From: an uncultured Bacilli bacterium
GTDB taxonomy: Bacteria; Bacillota_I; Bacilli_A; RF39; UBA660
Reading direction: 5' to 3'
Length of the DNA stretch: 22,989 bases
Assembly (NCBI GenBank): GCA_934102255.1
Contig: CAKOSN010000032.1
Span: forward strand, 1 to 22,989
Shown: positions 14,735-21,883 of the stretch, piece after piece
Position numbering within the stretch: the stretch's first letter is position 1
How the letters are laid out: each line of letters begins with the position of its first letter
Program-made: the position numbers and the translations under genes
The notes under the pieces: model-generated
Told to the model about the DNA's origin: nothing
Databases searched by the model: none
What the model saw: only the letters and a program-made list of their open reading frames with translations

Positions 14735-16204
14735 GTGAATAATGGTACTAGTAATAATGTAAATAATTCAAATGTTAATAATAGTAATATACCAAGTAGT
14801 CCAAATACGGGGAGTATAGCAAATCCTACTCCTGTTAATAATCAGGTAAATAATGGCACTAAAAGTAATCCAAGCCAAGTAGTAAATAATGCTGCCTCTA
14901 GTAATGGGGGAGGGATGTCTTTAAATAATCAAGTAAGTAATCCTGCAAACAATCAAGTTAATGTAGGAAATACTAATACTTTGAATAATGTTGTTCAAAA
15001 CCAATCTAGTATTCCTAATAATTCGGCTATGCAAAATAATCAGATTGCCCAAAATAATACGGTTACAGCAAGTAATCCAAGCCAGCAGAATGTGGCTACC
15101 GGTTCTAATACATCTAACCAACAAAATACTTCTACTTTAAATAATACACCAGCTAACAATACTTCTAATAACATAAAAATAGAAGAAACTAATGTTACTA
15201 AGTCCCAAAAAGGAACAATTACCGTAGCAACTATAAATAATGGCGCTGTCAGTATTTTAAATAGTAATTTTCCTGAACCTATCGATATAACTATTAAAAA
15301 TACTAAAGTTGTAAATAAAAATGGTAAAAAAGTAAGAATAATGACTAAAAGAGAACTGATAACTAATATAGTTCTAAGTTTCTTCTTTGTTTTAGCTTTA
15401 TGCGGTGTTGGCTATGGAACATATTATTATATCTTTAAAAATAATCCACGTAACTTTGAAACTAAAAATATTACTGTGGAATTAGGTGATGAAATACCAG
15501 CCTCAGTTCGCAACTATATTAACTTAACCGATATTAGTGAACCAGACTATACTTTAGATTTATCTAGTGTTAATAATGAAATAGGAACTTACACTTATAA
15601 AGTAAGCTATGGAAATACAGTAAAAACTGGTACTATAACTATTAATGATACTAAGGCACCAGTTGTAACTTTTAAAGAAGTATCTGAATTTAATACAGGT
15701 ACTAATATTACTAAAGATATGTTGGTTGCATCATGCGAAGATGTATCTGGTTGTACATATGAGTTAACTAATCCGGTTGATACAGAAAATCCTGGGAAAG
15801 TAACAGCAAGTATTACCGCTAAAGACAATTTGGGTAATAGCGAAGATTATACTATTAATTTAACTCTAATTGAAAAATTAGTAAAACTAAGTTGTAGTGG
15901 TACTAGTGTAACTACCGATGAAAATGGTAAAACTTTATTAGAAAGTAATACTTATGATTTAAACTTTACTACTAATAAAATTTTGAAAACAGGTAATTTA
16001 AAAGTAATAAGAACTTATCTTAGTGATAGTGATTATTTAGAAATCAAAGCCGGCTTACAAGGTAATGGTTATACTCTAGAAGAAGTAAATAGACGTGCTA
16101 TAAAAGAATCAACTATTGATAATGTAGCTAACTTAACTACTCAAGACGAAATAAGAACTCATTTAGAAAGTATTAGTTATACTTGTAGTATTAGAGAAGA
16201 ATAG
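14735..16204 (+). CDS. Asn-rich, single-pass membrane protein with extracellular Ig-like domains
   Basis: A 489-residue protein with a GTG start 9 nt after AAGGAG. The first 150 residues are about one-third Asn, with Ser, Gln, Thr and Pro, and almost no charged or aromatic residues: a prion-like low-complexity region. A short folded stretch (about 155-195) and a basic KNGKKVRIMTKREL precede one transmembrane helix at about 210-231 (LSFFFVLALCGVGYGTYYYIF). Positive residues on the N side put the Asn-rich part in the cytosol. Outside are Ig-like modules: ITVELGDEIP through GTITI, then KAPVVTF, VASCEDVSGC, ITAKDNLGNSEDYTINLT. A C-terminal domain with Cys pairs follows. Modules of this kind resemble DUF5011-type bacterial Ig folds. 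Function unknown. Confidence 0.8.
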   Translation: MNNGTSNNVNNSNVNNSNIPSSPNTGSIANPTPVNNQVNNGTKSNPSQVVNNAASSNGGGMSLNNQVSNPANNQVNVGNTNTLNNVVQNQSSIPNNSAMQNNQIAQNNTVTASNPSQQNVATGSNTSNQQNTSTLNNTPANNTSNNIKIEETNVTKSQKGTITVATINNGAVSILNSNFPEPIDITIKNTKVVNKNGKKVRIMTKRELITNIVLSFFFVLALCGVGYGTYYYIFKNNPRNFETKNITVELGDEIPASVRNYINLTDISEPDYTLDLSSVNNEIGTYTYKVSYGNTVKTGTITINDTKAPVVTFKEVSEFNTGTNITKDMLVASCEDVSGCTYELTNPVDTENPGKVTASITAKDNLGNSEDYTINLTLIEKLVKLSCSGTSVTTDENGKTLLESNTYDLNFTTNKILKTGNLKVIRTYLSDSDYLEIKAGLQGNGYTLEEVNRRAIKESTIDNVANLTTQDEIRTHLESISYTCSIREE

Positions 16205-16228
16205 ATGACCTGAAATTGGGTCATTTTT
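16205..16228 (+). terminator. Intrinsic terminator
   Basis: ATGACCT (16205-16211) pairs with GGGTCAT (16218-16224) with one G-U pair, and TTTT follows. It starts immediately after the stop codon. Confidence 0.75.
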
Positions 16229-16282
16229 ATGTACAATAATTTAGAAATTTTGAAGTTAAAATTTTGCCTTATTTATAACTAT

Positions 16283-16309
16283 TTTCATAGAGTTTAATAC
16301 TCTATGAAA
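16283..16309 (+). repeat. 11-5-11 palindrome, copy A (recombination-site-like)
   Basis: TTTCATAGAGT, spacer TTAAT, ACTCTATGAAA: two perfectly complementary 11-nt arms around an asymmetric 5-nt spacer. This geometry is typical of tyrosine-recombinase core sites. As RNA it is an 11 bp hairpin. Confidence 0.75.
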
Positions 16310-16395
16310 GCCTTTTTAGGTGCTTATTTTTAATTTATATATAAACTATAACACAGATTTTCGGCTTTTAAAAGGGCCTTTTTTAATTTATTATT

Positions 16396-16433
16396 GTCAA
16401 AATTATAGTCAGAAAAATATTTTATAAACCCAG
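16396..16433 (+). repeat. Imperfect direct repeat, copy 1
   Basis: This copy begins GTCAAAATTATAGTCA and ends TTTATAAACCCAG. The second copy at 16488-16521 begins GTCAAAATTCATGGTCA and ends TTTATAAACCTAG, with a few bases deleted. Paired GTCA motifs 12-13 bp apart occur in both. Confidence 0.6.
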
Positions 16434-16487
16434 TATTTATAAGGTTTTCCAAGGATATTTCTAGTCATTAAATTAACCGTTACTGTA

Positions 16488-16521
16488 GTCAAAATTCATG
16501 GTCAAAAATTTATAAACCTAG
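16488..16521 (+). repeat. Imperfect direct repeat, copy 2
   Basis: This is the partner of 16396-16433, 92 bp downstream of it. It ends just before palindrome B and the Gly-rich gene. Confidence 0.6.
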
Positions 16522-16546
16522 GTGAATACTTACTTTGAAAGACATT

Positions 16547-16572
16547 TTTCATAGAGTATTAAACTCTACGAA
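16547..16572 (+). repeat. 11-5-11 palindrome, copy B (inverted relative to A)
   Basis: TTTCATAGAGT, spacer ATTAA, ACTCTACGAA. Against the reverse complement of copy A it matches 25 of 26 bases, including the whole spacer. In direct orientation the spacer differs at three of five positions. It lies in the leader of the Gly-rich gene, 32 nt before its start. Confidence 0.75.
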
Positions 16573-16603
16573 GCCGTATTTTCGGTATTTTGGAGGTATA
16601 GAT

Positions 16604-17782
16604 GTGAAAAAGGGTTATGTTTATTTAGTATTATCATTTGCATTGATAAGTTTAACTTATATATTTTGGAGCAATAAAAAGAATTATTTACAATCTGAAA
16701 ATGTGATTGGCGTATATGTAGATAATGAGTTACAGACTAGCATCCCTAAAAAAGGTGAAGCAGTGTTTTCTAAAGCCATATGTGATAATGATAAAGTTAA
16801 TTATTATTGGGATATAGATAGTTGGGGATTATATGTTGAAAACTTAAATAAAAAGACTAAATGTAATCTTTATTTTATTAATTATTCTGGAGAAACTACT
16901 TTTGATTTTGATTATACTGGGGATGAACAAACCTTTACCGTTCTTGTTTCGGGAACGTATAAATTAGAAACATGGGGAGCGCAAGGTGGAAACGCTTATG
17001 ATGAAAGAGCAAGTGGCGGCTATGGTGGCTATTCAGTAGGAACGGTTAAATTAGCAAAAGATGATTTATTGATTCTTGCAGTTGGAAAAAATGGCACGAC
17101 TGCTACAAGTTTTAAATCCGCTTATAGTGATAGCTATAATGGCGGTGGTTCTTCTAAAAGCAACGTTGATACAGTATGGGGTTCTGGTGGTGGTGCAACA
17201 TCAATTCAGAATGCACTTGTTGGCGATGGTCAGTTAAAAAACTATGAAAATTTTAAAAGTAATATTTTAATAGTATCAGGAGGCGGCGGAGGTGCCGGTT
17301 GGAGATATGGTGAATATCTTTACAATCAAACTTTAGAATCAAATATTCCTAACAATGGCGGTTCTGGCGGTGGAATATCTGGCACTTCTGGTAATACTCA
17401 TAGCGTTAGTTTATCCATCGGTGGTAATCAAATTTCTGGAGGTAAAAGTGGAAACATAAATTCATCATCTAATCCGGCAACTTCAGGATTCGGTTATGGC
17501 GCTAGTCCTTCATCAGATGGCGATGGCGGCTCTGGTGGCGGTGGTGGATATTATGGTGGCGGTAGTTCATACACGTATGGAGCGGCTGGAGCAGGTGGCT
17601 CTGGTTACATTGGAAATACACTTTTAACAAATAAAACAATGTACTGTTATAATTGCAAAGAATCTAACGAAGAAAGTACCAAAACCATATCAACCACTTG
17701 CACTGAAGAAACACCAACAACTAATTGTGCCAAAAAAGGAAATGGTTACGCTAGAATAACTTTAGTAAGTATCGATGAATAA
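16604..17782 (+). CDS. Glycine-rich (ALK/LTK-like domain) surface protein
   Basis: I choose GTG 16604 (392 aa), 7 nt after GGAGG (16592-16596). The frame is open back to a TTG at 16535, but that would translate through palindrome B. A short basic start (MKKGYVY) is followed by a membrane anchor (LVLSFALISLTYIFW). A small Cys-containing domain spans about 30-92 (VIGVYVDNE, ending KTKCNLYFINY). From about 100 a Gly-rich domain begins (FDYTGDEQTF, GTYKLETWGAQGG), with GG-rich loops and conserved WGSGGGATSI, LIVSGGGGGAGW and GYARITLV endings. These are typical of the Gly_rich family (PF12810) in animal ALK/LTK and many gut-bacterial surface proteins. A Cys-rich insert (MYCYNCKES, STTC, TNCAKKG) sits near the C-terminus. 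Role is probably surface display; the ligand is unknown. Confidence 0.82.
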   Translation: MKKGYVYLVLSFALISLTYIFWSNKKNYLQSENVIGVYVDNELQTSIPKKGEAVFSKAICDNDKVNYYWDIDSWGLYVENLNKKTKCNLYFINYSGETTFDFDYTGDEQTFTVLVSGTYKLETWGAQGGNAYDERASGGYGGYSVGTVKLAKDDLLILAVGKNGTTATSFKSAYSDSYNGGGSSKSNVDTVWGSGGGATSIQNALVGDGQLKNYENFKSNILIVSGGGGGAGWRYGEYLYNQTLESNIPNNGGSGGGISGTSGNTHSVSLSIGGNQISGGKSGNINSSSNPATSGFGYGASPSSDGDGGSGGGGGYYGGGSSYTYGAAGAGGSGYIGNTLLTNKTMYCYNCKESNEESTKTISTTCTEETPTTNCAKKGNGYARITLVSIDE

Positions 17783-17830
17783 ATATGACGGTATTAATTT
17801 TATTCTTTAGCACATCTTTTTCTATAGAAA

Positions 17831-17853
17831 ATCATCTTAAGATGATATATAAT
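17831..17853 (+). promoter_or_regulatory. Palindromic operator and -10 box upstream of the PFOR gene
   Basis: A perfect 16 bp palindrome, ATCATCTTAAGATGAT (17831-17846), is followed one base later by TATAAT (17848-17853). The -35 position (about 17825-17830, TAGAAA) is weak. The palindrome fills the promoter spacer, where a bound regulator could block or reshape RNA polymerase access. Confidence 0.6.
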
Positions 17854-17880
17854 TAAAAGGTAAAGAAAAGAGGTAAAAAT

Positions 17881-20800
17881 ATGAGAAAAATAGTTGATGG
17901 TAATACTGCATGTAGTAATATTGCTAATCTATTTACAGAAATTGCATCAATTTATCCTATTACACCATCTAGTCCGATGGCTAGTAATATCGATAATTTA
18001 AAATTAAAAAAGAAAAACTTATTCAACGAATCAGTTGAAGTTGTAGAAATGCAAAGTGAGGCAGGCGCTGCTGGTGCGATGCACGGTGCTCTAATTAGTG
18101 GCTCTCTTGCAACTACTTTTACAGCATCCCAAGGACTTCTATTAATGATTCCTAACATGTATAAAATTGCTGGTGAAGGCTTACCTGGCGTAATTCATGT
18201 AGCGGCTCGTACTGTTGCCACTCACGCCTTATCAATCTTTGGCGACCACAGTGATATTTATGCGACTCGTGGTACTGGCTTTGCTATGCTTGCATCAACC
18301 AATGTTTTTGATGCCCAAAACTTAGCAGCAGTTGCACATTTATCAGCAATCGAAGGCAGTGTTCCATTCTTACATTTCTTTGACGGTTTTAGAACTAGTC
18401 ATGAACTAAATAGTATTGAAGAATTACCCGATGAAGAACTTCTAAAACTAATTGATTTTGATAAAGTAAACGCCTTCAAAAAACACGCTCTTAATGTTGG
18501 TTGTGGCTACCAAAGAGGTATGGCAGAAAACGAAGATATTTACTTCCAAAGCGTTGAAGCACGTAATACTGATTACTTAAAAATTCCTGATATCGTAAAT
18601 AACTATATGGAAAAAATCAATGATATTATGCATACTGATTATAAACCATTTAATTACTATGGTTCTCCTACTGCTAAATATGTCATTGTTGCCATGGGTA
18701 GTGTTTGTGATACCGTAAAACTAACTATTGATGAACTAAATAAGGAAAATGATGTTTATGGTCTAATTGAAGTTCATTTATATCGTCCATTTAGTAAGGA
18801 TTACTTAGCAAAAGTTTTACCAAACACGGTAGAAAAAATAGCTGTTTTAGATAGAACTAAAGAATCAGGTAGCATCGGCGAACCATTATATCTAGATGTT
18901 GTTGCAGCTCTTAATGATACCAATATCCAAATAGTTGGTGGACGCTACGGTTTATCTAGTAAAAATACAACTCCAAGTGATATCGCTGGCGTTTATAAAA
19001 TGTTAGCAACCGAACTTAAAAATAACTTTACAATCGGTATTAACGATGACGTAACTAACTTAAGTTTAGACAAAGTACCTATGGATATCGAAGTTGCTGA
19101 TAAAGAACTTATTATCTATGGTTATGGTTCTGATGGTATGGTATCAACTTCTAAAGATATTATGCATTATCTAGGTGAAGAAAAAGATTTACATGTTCAA
19201 GGTTACTTCCAATACGATAGTAAAAAATCCGGTGGTGTAACTGTTTCTAACCTAAGAATGTCAAGTAAACCAATAAACGCTCCATATTATGTAGCTCATC
19301 CATCATTACTAGTTATTACTAAGGATGCTTATTTAAAAGACTTTGATATGTTTAGTAACTTAAAAGAAAATGGTATTTGCTTAATTAACACTAATAAGAA
19401 ATCTCATGAATTAGATGAGACTCTACCAAATAAAGCTAAAGACCTAATTAAGAATAAAAACATCAAAGTATTACTAATTGATGCTGATAAAATTGCTTTA
19501 GAAAATGGTATTAAAGGTAAAATCAGTAAAATTATGGAAATCGTTATCCTAAAACTAATGGGATTTAATGATGCTGAAGACTATATTAAAGATTCTATTC
19601 GTAAGAAATTTGGTACTAAAGGCGATGATATAGTAAATGCTAATATTAACTCTCTAAGTAGTGCTGTTAAGAGTGTTATCCTTGTTAAAGCTGAATTTAC
19701 AAATAAAGAAGAAAATGTTTCAAATGATGATATCTTTACTCTAATTAATAAAAGAGAAGGGGATAATCTAAAAGTATCAGAACTTGTTGCTTATAAAAAT
19801 GGTATCTTCCCTAATGGCCTTGCTGCTAATGAAAAGCGCAAAATAACTAATATGGTTCCAAAATGGATTCCTGAAAATTGTATCCAATGTGGTATGTGTG
19901 CAACAGTTTGCCCTCATGCTGTAATTCGACCAATTATAACAGAGGCTAAAGATGGTGAAAAAGGTATTAAGGTCTTAGGTCACACTGATTATAACTATGA
20001 AATTGTTGTTAGTGAAGCAGACTGTACTTCTTGTGGTCTATGTATCAATGCTTGTCTTGGTAAAGCTGGTAAGAAAGCTCTAGAATTCGGCGAAGCAACA
20101 TATGAAACTCAAGATTACGCTGATAAAATGTTTAAAGAACATAAAAATCCAGAACTATATGACAGATTTACTTTAAAAGGTGCATCTCTAAGAAAACCAT
20201 GCTTTGAATTTAGTGGTGCTTGTGCTGGTTGTGGTGAAACTCCATACTTAAAAATGTTAAGTCAATTATTTGGTGAAAAATTAGTTATTGCTAATGCAAC
20301 AGGTTGTTCATCAATCTACGGTGGTTCTGCTCCATCAACTCCATACTTAATTCCTTGGGCTAACTCCTTATTTGAAGATAATGCTGAGTTCGGTTATGGT
20401 ATGTATTTGACTTATAAGAATACCCAAAAACGTATTCATGATATTATTACTAAGTCAATCGATTGTGTAAATGATGAAGTAAAAGAATTATTAAATAAAT
20501 GGTTAGAAAATGAAAATAACTATGATGTAACTAAAGAAATCGTTGATAAATTACAAACTATGGAAATTCCAAAAGACTTAAAAGATATCCTGGAATATAT
20601 GGTTGCTCGTAGTGTCTTTATTGTCGGTGGCGATGGTTGGGCTTATGATATCGGTTTCGGTGGTATCGACCATGTCTTATCTAGTGGTGAAAATGTTAAT
20701 GTCTTAGTCCTTGATACTGAGGTCTACTCAAATACTGGTGGTCAAGCTTCTAAATCAAGTCGTGTTGGGGCCGTTGCTGAATTTGCTAACATGGGTAAAA

Positions 20801-21249
20801 AGACAGCTAAAAAAGACTTATTTAGAATTGCTATGTCATATCCAAACTGTTATATCGGTAGTATTTCTTTCGGTGCAAACTTCATGCAAACAATTAAAAC
20901 TATGAAAGAAGCCGAATCCCATAATGGACCAAGTTTGATTATTTGCTACTGTCCATGTATCGAACAAGGTCTTCATGGTGGTATGTCAAACTCTATAAGT
21001 GAAGAAAAATTAGCGGTTGAATGTGGTTATGTTAACCTAATGCGTTATGTACCAGAAGATAAAAAACTATATATCGATTCTAAAGAACCAGACTTTACTA
21101 AATATGAAGACTTCTTAAAGAATGAAGTAAGATATAGTAGTTTGATGAAAAAAGATAACGAACTTGCTAAAGAATTATTAGATATTCAAGTAAATAATGC
21201 TAAAGAAAGATATAACTTCTATAAAGATATAGCTGATAAAAATAATTAA
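17881..21249 (+). CDS. nifJ: Pyruvate:ferredoxin (flavodoxin) oxidoreductase
   Basis: A single-chain 1122-residue PFOR, slightly shorter than the usual 1170-1200. It converts pyruvate and CoA to acetyl-CoA and CO2 while reducing ferredoxin, a core step of anaerobic energy metabolism in the cytosol. Domain I: YPITPSSPMA and SEAGAAGAMHGA, then GDHSDIYATRGTGFAMLAS. A two-cluster ferredoxin domain has Cys667/670/673/677 (CIQCGMCATVCP) and Cys715/718/721/725 (CTSCGLCINACL, with Leu in place of the usual Pro). The proximal cluster is built from Cys781, Cys784, Cys809 and Cys1026 (CAGCGE, ATGCSS, CPCIEQGLHGG). Thiamine diphosphate is bound by GDGWAYDIGFGG (917-928) and NTGGQASKSS (from 951). Start ATG 17881 follows AAGAGGT. 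It has its own promoter region and terminator. No ferredoxin gene is adjacent. Confidence 0.96.
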   Translation: MRKIVDGNTACSNIANLFTEIASIYPITPSSPMASNIDNLKLKKKNLFNESVEVVEMQSEAGAAGAMHGALISGSLATTFTASQGLLLMIPNMYKIAGEGLPGVIHVAARTVATHALSIFGDHSDIYATRGTGFAMLASTNVFDAQNLAAVAHLSAIEGSVPFLHFFDGFRTSHELNSIEELPDEELLKLIDFDKVNAFKKHALNVGCGYQRGMAENEDIYFQSVEARNTDYLKIPDIVNNYMEKINDIMHTDYKPFNYYGSPTAKYVIVAMGSVCDTVKLTIDELNKENDVYGLIEVHLYRPFSKDYLAKVLPNTVEKIAVLDRTKESGSIGEPLYLDVVAALNDTNIQIVGGRYGLSSKNTTPSDIAGVYKMLATELKNNFTIGINDDVTNLSLDKVPMDIEVADKELIIYGYGSDGMVSTSKDIMHYLGEEKDLHVQGYFQYDSKKSGGVTVSNLRMSSKPINAPYYVAHPSLLVITKDAYLKDFDMFSNLKENGICLINTNKKSHELDETLPNKAKDLIKNKNIKVLLIDADKIALENGIKGKISKIMEIVILKLMGFNDAEDYIKDSIRKKFGTKGDDIVNANINSLSSAVKSVILVKAEFTNKEENVSNDDIFTLINKREGDNLKVSELVAYKNGIFPNGLAANEKRKITNMVPKWIPENCIQCGMCATVCPHAVIRPIITEAKDGEKGIKVLGHTDYNYEIVVSEADCTSCGLCINACLGKAGKKALEFGEATYETQDYADKMFKEHKNPELYDRFTLKGASLRKPCFEFSGACAGCGETPYLKMLSQLFGEKLVIANATGCSSIYGGSAPSTPYLIPWANSLFEDNAEFGYGMYLTYKNTQKRIHDIITKSIDCVNDEVKELLNKWLENENNYDVTKEIVDKLQTMEIPKDLKDILEYMVARSVFIVGGDGWAYDIGFGGIDHVLSSGENVNVLVLDTEVYSNTGGQASKSSRVGAVAEFANMGKKTAKKDLFRIAMSYPNCYIGSISFGANFMQTIKTMKEAESHNGPSLIICYCPCIEQGLHGGMSNSISEEKLAVECGYVNLMRYVPEDKKLYIDSKEPDFTKYEDFLKNEVRYSSLMKKDNELAKELLDIQVNNAKERYNFYKDIADKNN

Positions 21250-21261
21250 AAAAAGTATTCT

Positions 21262-21294
21262 AAAGATGTAGATATTTTGTCTATGTCTTTTTTT
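21262..21294 (+). terminator. Intrinsic terminator after PFOR
   Basis: AAAGATGTAGA (21262-21272) pairs with TCTATGTCTTT (21280-21290) with two G-U pairs, loop TATTTTG, followed by a T-run. Confidence 0.75.
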
Positions 21295-21319
21295 CTACTT
21301 AATTATTTATATCAATAAT

Positions 21320-21344
21320 TTTTGAAAATGAGACATTTTCAAAA
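21320..21344 (+). promoter_or_regulatory. Perfect inverted repeat upstream of the XRE regulator
   Basis: TTTTGAAAATG (21320-21330), spacer AGA, CATTTTCAAAA (21334-21344): perfectly complementary 11-nt arms. It lies 63 bp upstream of the -35 box of the regulator promoter and 26 bp after the PFOR terminator. It could be an upstream operator for the encoded regulator or another factor. A second terminator is less likely, as no T-run follows. Confidence 0.5.
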
Positions 21345-21406
21345 GATAACCATTAAGACATTATCATAAGTTAAACATAAATATTTTAATCTACGTAAAC
21401 TTTTGC

Positions 21407-21434
21407 TTGACAAATAGTAAAAAAATGTTAAACT
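21407..21434 (+). promoter_or_regulatory. Promoter of the XRE regulator gene
   Basis: TTGACA (21407-21412), 16 bp spacer, TAAACT (21429-21434), with TG two bases before the -10. It is of the same general type as the promoters at 10353, 12146 and 13094. Confidence 0.75.
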
Positions 21435-21468
21435 AATCATCAACCAGAAAAAGAAAGCAGGTGGGTTT

Positions 21469-21825
21469 ATGGTTAAAGGTGATAGATTAAAAGCATTAAG
21501 AAAAGAAAAGGGTCTTACCCAAAGTCAATTAGGTGAATTAATCGGTGTTAAAAAATCCGTAATTTGTCTTTATGAAAGAGAACTTAGAAATCCAACTATT
21601 GAAAGTATCGTTGCCTTATGTCAAATTTTTAATGTCAATGCTGATTATTTAATTGGTAATGACGAACTAGCAACTGTTGATATTAATGGTGAAGAAGAAC
21701 ATTTTGCGATGACTAAAGAAGAAGTAGAATTTATAAAAGAACTTCGTAAGAATAAGTCATTATATGCTCTTCTTGTAGAAGATTTAAAAAGGGGAATGGA
21801 TTTACTAAAATCCAAAATTAATTAA
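21469..21825 (+). CDS. XRE-family helix-turn-helix transcriptional regulator
   Basis: A 118-residue protein; start ATG 21469 follows AGGTGGG. Residues 5-62 form a canonical Cro/C1 HTH: RLKALRKEKGLTQSQLGELI, then the recognition segment GVKKSVICLYERELRNPTIE, then SIVALCQIFNVNADYLIGND. The C-terminal half (about 70-118) is a short charged helix pair (MTKEEVEFIKELRKNK, LYALLVEDLKRGMDLLKSK) that could mediate dimerisation. The length fits compact SinR/SlrR- or Xre-like repressors. Target genes are unknown. The 11-3-11 inverted repeat upstream is a candidate autoregulatory site. It is monocistronic: the terminator starts within its stop codon. Confidence 0.88.
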   Translation: MVKGDRLKALRKEKGLTQSQLGELIGVKKSVICLYERELRNPTIESIVALCQIFNVNADYLIGNDELATVDINGEEEHFAMTKEEVEFIKELRKNKSLYALLVEDLKRGMDLLKSKIN

Positions 21826-21849
21826 AGTCTAGGAAACTAGATTTTTTTT
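21824..21849 (+). terminator. Intrinsic terminator after the XRE gene
   Basis: AAAGTCTAG (21824-21832), GAAA tetraloop, CTAGATTTT (21837-21845), continuing into T-run. It overlaps the last two bases of the stop codon. Confidence 0.8.
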
Positions 21850-21883
21850 AAAGCTTATGAATATGATGTACTAGGTGATTATT

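Larger units (their letters stand above)
16229..16603 (+). other. Gene-free leader region with palindromes and repeats
   Basis: About 375 bp without a credible gene. A 22-codon ORF at 16229 has no clear ribosome-binding site. The region holds two related 26-27 bp palindromes (16283-16309 and 16547-16572), a pair of imperfect direct repeats (16396-16433 and 16488-16521), several GTCA half-sites, and a weak terminator-like GGCTTTTAAAAGGGCC followed by Ts (about 16364-16385). I find no convincing -35/-10 pair in the current orientation. On the minus strand a TGTTATAGT-type extended -10 can be read near 16340-16352, with a poor -35. No known riboswitch class was recognised. Confidence 0.5.

Noticed and set aside
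16283..16572. CRISPR array
   Set aside because: Only two repeat copies, in mutually inverted best alignment, with 237 bp between them and no regular spacers.
16535..16603. TTG start extending the Gly-rich protein by 23 residues
   Set aside because: The GTG at 16604 has an ideal GGAGG and is followed directly by the anchor; the extension would translate palindrome B. It is not fully excluded.
16229..16603. Riboswitch (for example c-di-GMP) before the Gly-rich gene
   Set aside because: The conserved core bases of known classes are absent; only hairpins and repeats are seen.
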